Source: Dermacoccus nishinomiyaensis (lineage in GTDB: Bacteria > Actinomycetota > Actinomycetes > Actinomycetales > Dermatophilaceae). From it: a stretch of 64,000 nucleotides of DNA. The notes under the pieces are model-generated. The model saw only the letters and a program-made list of their open reading frames with translations, did not search any database and was not told where the DNA came from. Both the position numbers and the translations under genes were made by a program. Where the stretch lies: contig NZ_UFXX01000001.1 in assembly GCF_900447535.1 (NCBI RefSeq), positions 62,001 through 126,000 of the forward strand, read 5' to 3'. Positions 62,377-64,000 of the stretch are shown in pieces; position 1 is the first letter of the stretch, and the number at the start of each line of letters is the position of its first letter.

Positions 62377-63641
62377 CGGGAACCAACCTTGGTCGCGGGG
62401 TGGACGGTGTTGCGGTCGGACTCGGCCACGACGTCGGGGATGTGCGTCGCCGCGAGGTCCTGCGGGTCCCACTCCTCGTTGACGTTGTTGTGGTCGACCG
62501 GCGTCTTGCGCGAGTGGTAGAACATGTAGGCCGCGAACGCGCACAGGATGGCGAAGACGACGATGCCGCCGGCGCCACCACCGATGACGTCACCGAGGTA
62601 CCACATGAGCGCACCGACGACCGCGGCGGCGGGCAGGGTGATGAACCAGGCGAGCACCATGCGTCCGGCGACACCCCAGCGGACCTCCGCGCCCTTCTTG
62701 CCCAGGCCGGTACCGAGGATCGAACCCGTCGCGACGTGCGTCGTCGACAGCGCGAAGCCGAGGTGGCTCGAGACGAGGATGACGGCGGAGCTGGCCGACT
62801 CGGCAGCCATGCCCTGCGGCGACTCGATCTCGACGAGGCCCTTGCCGAGCGTGCGGATGATGCGCCAGCCGCCGAGGTAGGTGCCGGCCGCAATGGCGAG
62901 CGCACAGGCGAACTTCACCCACAGCGGAACGCTGTGCGTGTCGGTCCAGGAGCCGTAGCCGATGAGGGCGAGGGTGATGACACCCATCGTCTTCTGCGCG
63001 TCGTTGGTGCCGTGAGCGAGCGAGACGAGCGAGGCGCTGCAGATCTGACCCCAGCGGAAACCACGCTCGGACTCGGCGTGACTGACCTTCTTCGTGATGG
63101 CGTAGATGAGCTTCGTGCCCAGCGCCGCGACGACCGCCGCGATGAAGGGCGACAGGAACGCGGGGATGATGACCTTGCCGACGACACCATCGAGCTTCGA
63201 ACCGTCACCCGTCCACTTGACACCCGCCATGCCGATCGCGGCGATGGCCGAACCGATGAGACCACCGAACAGTGCGTGGCTCGAACTGCTCGGGATGCCG
63301 AGCAGCCACGTGAGCAGGTTCCACACGATGCCACCGACGAGGCCGGCGAGCACGATGAGCAGCAGGGCCTGGCCGTGGTCGGCGAGGAACTCCGGTTTCG
63401 GAGCGCCGTCCTTGGCCTGGATCTTGATGACTGCGTTGGTGACGGTGAGGGCGACCTCGACCGACAGGAAGGCACCGATCAGGTTGAGGATGCCGGAGAG
63501 GGCGACTGCCACCTTGGGCTTGAGGGCACCGGTGGCGATGGACGTCGCCATCGCGTTGCCGGTGTCGTGGAAGCCGTTGGTGAAGTCGAACGCCAGTGCC
63601 GTGACGATGACGAGCACGAGAAGAATGAACGAGAAATCCAC
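62373..63641 (-). CDS. pit: Low-affinity inorganic phosphate transporter (PiT family)
   Basis: A 422-residue carrier with about ten membrane segments. The duplicated PiT signature is clear: DFTNGFHDTGNAMATSIAT near residue 20 and SLAHGTNDAQKTMGVI near 215. It takes up metal-phosphate with protons. The GTG at 63639-63641 is used because it opens directly on the first membrane segment. It heads a three-gene operon, with a PHO box about 94 bases upstream. Confidence 0.94.
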   Translation of the reverse strand: MDFSFILLVLVIVTALAFDFTNGFHDTGNAMATSIATGALKPKVAVALSGILNLIGAFLSVEVALTVTNAVIKIQAKDGAPKPEFLADHGQALLLIVLAGLVGGIVWNLLTWLLGIPSSSSHALFGGLIGSAIAAIGMAGVKWTGDGSKLDGVVGKVIIPAFLSPFIAAVVAALGTKLIYAITKKVSHAESERGFRWGQICSASLVSLAHGTNDAQKTMGVITLALIGYGSWTDTHSVPLWVKFACALAIAAGTYLGGWRIIRTLGKGLVEIESPQGMAAESASSAVILVSSHLGFALSTTHVATGSILGTGLGKKGAEVRWGVAGRMVLAWFITLPAAAVVGALMWYLGDVIGGGAGGIVVFAILCAFAAYMFYHSRKTPVDHNNVNEEWDPQDLAATHIPDVVAESDRNTVHPATKVGSR

Positions 63642-63734
63642 ACGGAAAGTGTGCAACCGCGCAGTGGCCGCCGAGTGCGCTGTACGCAAACGGGTGTTGG
63701 CACTACGGGAAATTCGCGGGAGCGCCCGATATCT

Positions 63735-63752
63735 GTTCACCGGAAGTTCACC
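63735..63752. promoter_or_regulatory. PHO box (PhoP binding site) upstream of pit
   Basis: Two exact GTTCACC repeats (63735-63741 and 63746-63752) are 11 bases apart, the layout of PhoP direct-repeat units in actinobacteria. Phosphate control of pit is the natural reading. The rest of 63642-63849 shows no gene. Confidence 0.7.
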
Positions 63753-63849
63753 TCCCGTGCGGCGATTCTTTGCCGGACGGGCACGCGCGAGGGCGCCCCG
63801 GGGTCTCGCCCGGTTGACGCGGGCGGCCCGCTCGACCACGTGACGCAAC

Positions 63850-63893
63850 GAGACCGCCGGGTCTGGAGCATGAGCTCCGGACCCGGCGGTCTC
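63850..63893 (-). terminator. Terminator of the gene entering from the right edge
   Basis: A 20-bp stem with one G-T wobble (63850-63869 with 63874-63893) around ATGA, 46 bases after the stop codon of the partial gene at 63940. Confidence 0.6.
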
Positions 63894-63939
63894 GAATCGA
63901 TCGCGCTGAGGTACAGGCGCGATCAGTGGATCTGCGCGA

Positions 63940-64000
63940 TCAGAGGTTGATCATGTGCCCGGCGATGCCGTGCACGGCTTCCTTCACGGCCTCTCCCAGC
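63940..64000 (-). CDS. 3' end of an unidentified gene
   Basis: The reverse strand from the right edge reads LGEAVKEAVHGIAGHMINL and then TGA at 63940-63942. The strong terminator after it shows that this is a real gene end. Nineteen residues are too few to name it; a phosphate-related gene beside pit would be unsurprising, but nothing in the sequence proves that. Confidence 0.55.
   Translation of the reverse strand, partial: LGEAVKEAVHGIAGHMINL

Overview
The window is chromosomal DNA of a high-GC Gram-positive actinobacterium. Gene content and order (fasR-fabD, aceE beside DUF3052-ahpE, the nif3/zinc-ribbon/RNase H-phosphatase run, glnA2-glnE, an actinobacterial his operon with priA, polyphosphate glucokinase, guaB1, and many leaderless TANNNT-N6-ATG/GTG starts) fit the Micrococcales. 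A member of the Dermacoccaceae/Dermatophilaceae/Intrasporangiaceae is my best guess, but the genus is not proven from the sequence.

Layout. 1-14.5 kb is housekeeping: fabD (partial), its regulator fasR, pyruvate dehydrogenase E1 (aceE), DUF3052, the AhpE peroxiredoxin, tRNA-Val(UAC) abutting a Nif3-family gene, a zinc-ribbon coiled-coil protein, a fused RNase H/histidine phosphatase, metZ, an ArsB-like permease, yaaA and an RNB ribonuclease, ending in rnpB (RNase P RNA, 14491-14863).

14.8-34.4 kb is the striking part: two head-to-tail copies, indistinguishable at every point I compared, of a 9,752-bp integrated element inserted in the 3' end of rnpB. Each copy encodes a tyrosine integrase, a repressor, an excisionase-like HTH protein, two small proteins, a winged-helix protein whose own gene carries five iteron-like repeats (a candidate origin), an HNH endonuclease, large terminase, portal, MuF-like protein, scaffold, a 62-aa protein, major capsid protein, and two head-completion proteins. 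There are no tail, lysis or tape-measure genes. The layout is that of a capsid-forming phage satellite (cf-PICI-like): it would build and fill its own capsid but need a helper phage for tails and lysis. The middle junction is an intact attP; the outer junctions are attL (which rebuilds the end of rnpB) and attR (which keeps the displaced bacterial end, one base different).

34.4-48.8 kb is again host DNA, with some decay: a small membrane protein, a frameshifted MFS transporter, guaB1, an MBL-fold hydrolase, a FemAB-type aminoacyltransferase, a broken DUF222-type gene, a methyltransferase overlapping a pterin-dehydratase/VOC fusion, an Lrp/AsnC regulator, ppgK, map, a 59-aa protein, a second MFS transporter and panB. 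48.9-64 kb holds a secreted M6 metalloprotease, glnA2-glnE, hisD-hisC-hisB-orf-hisH-priA-sseB, and a phosphate-transport operon (pit, a membrane protein, DUF3349) with a PHO box upstream of pit. The window ends in the 3' end of an unidentified minus-strand gene.
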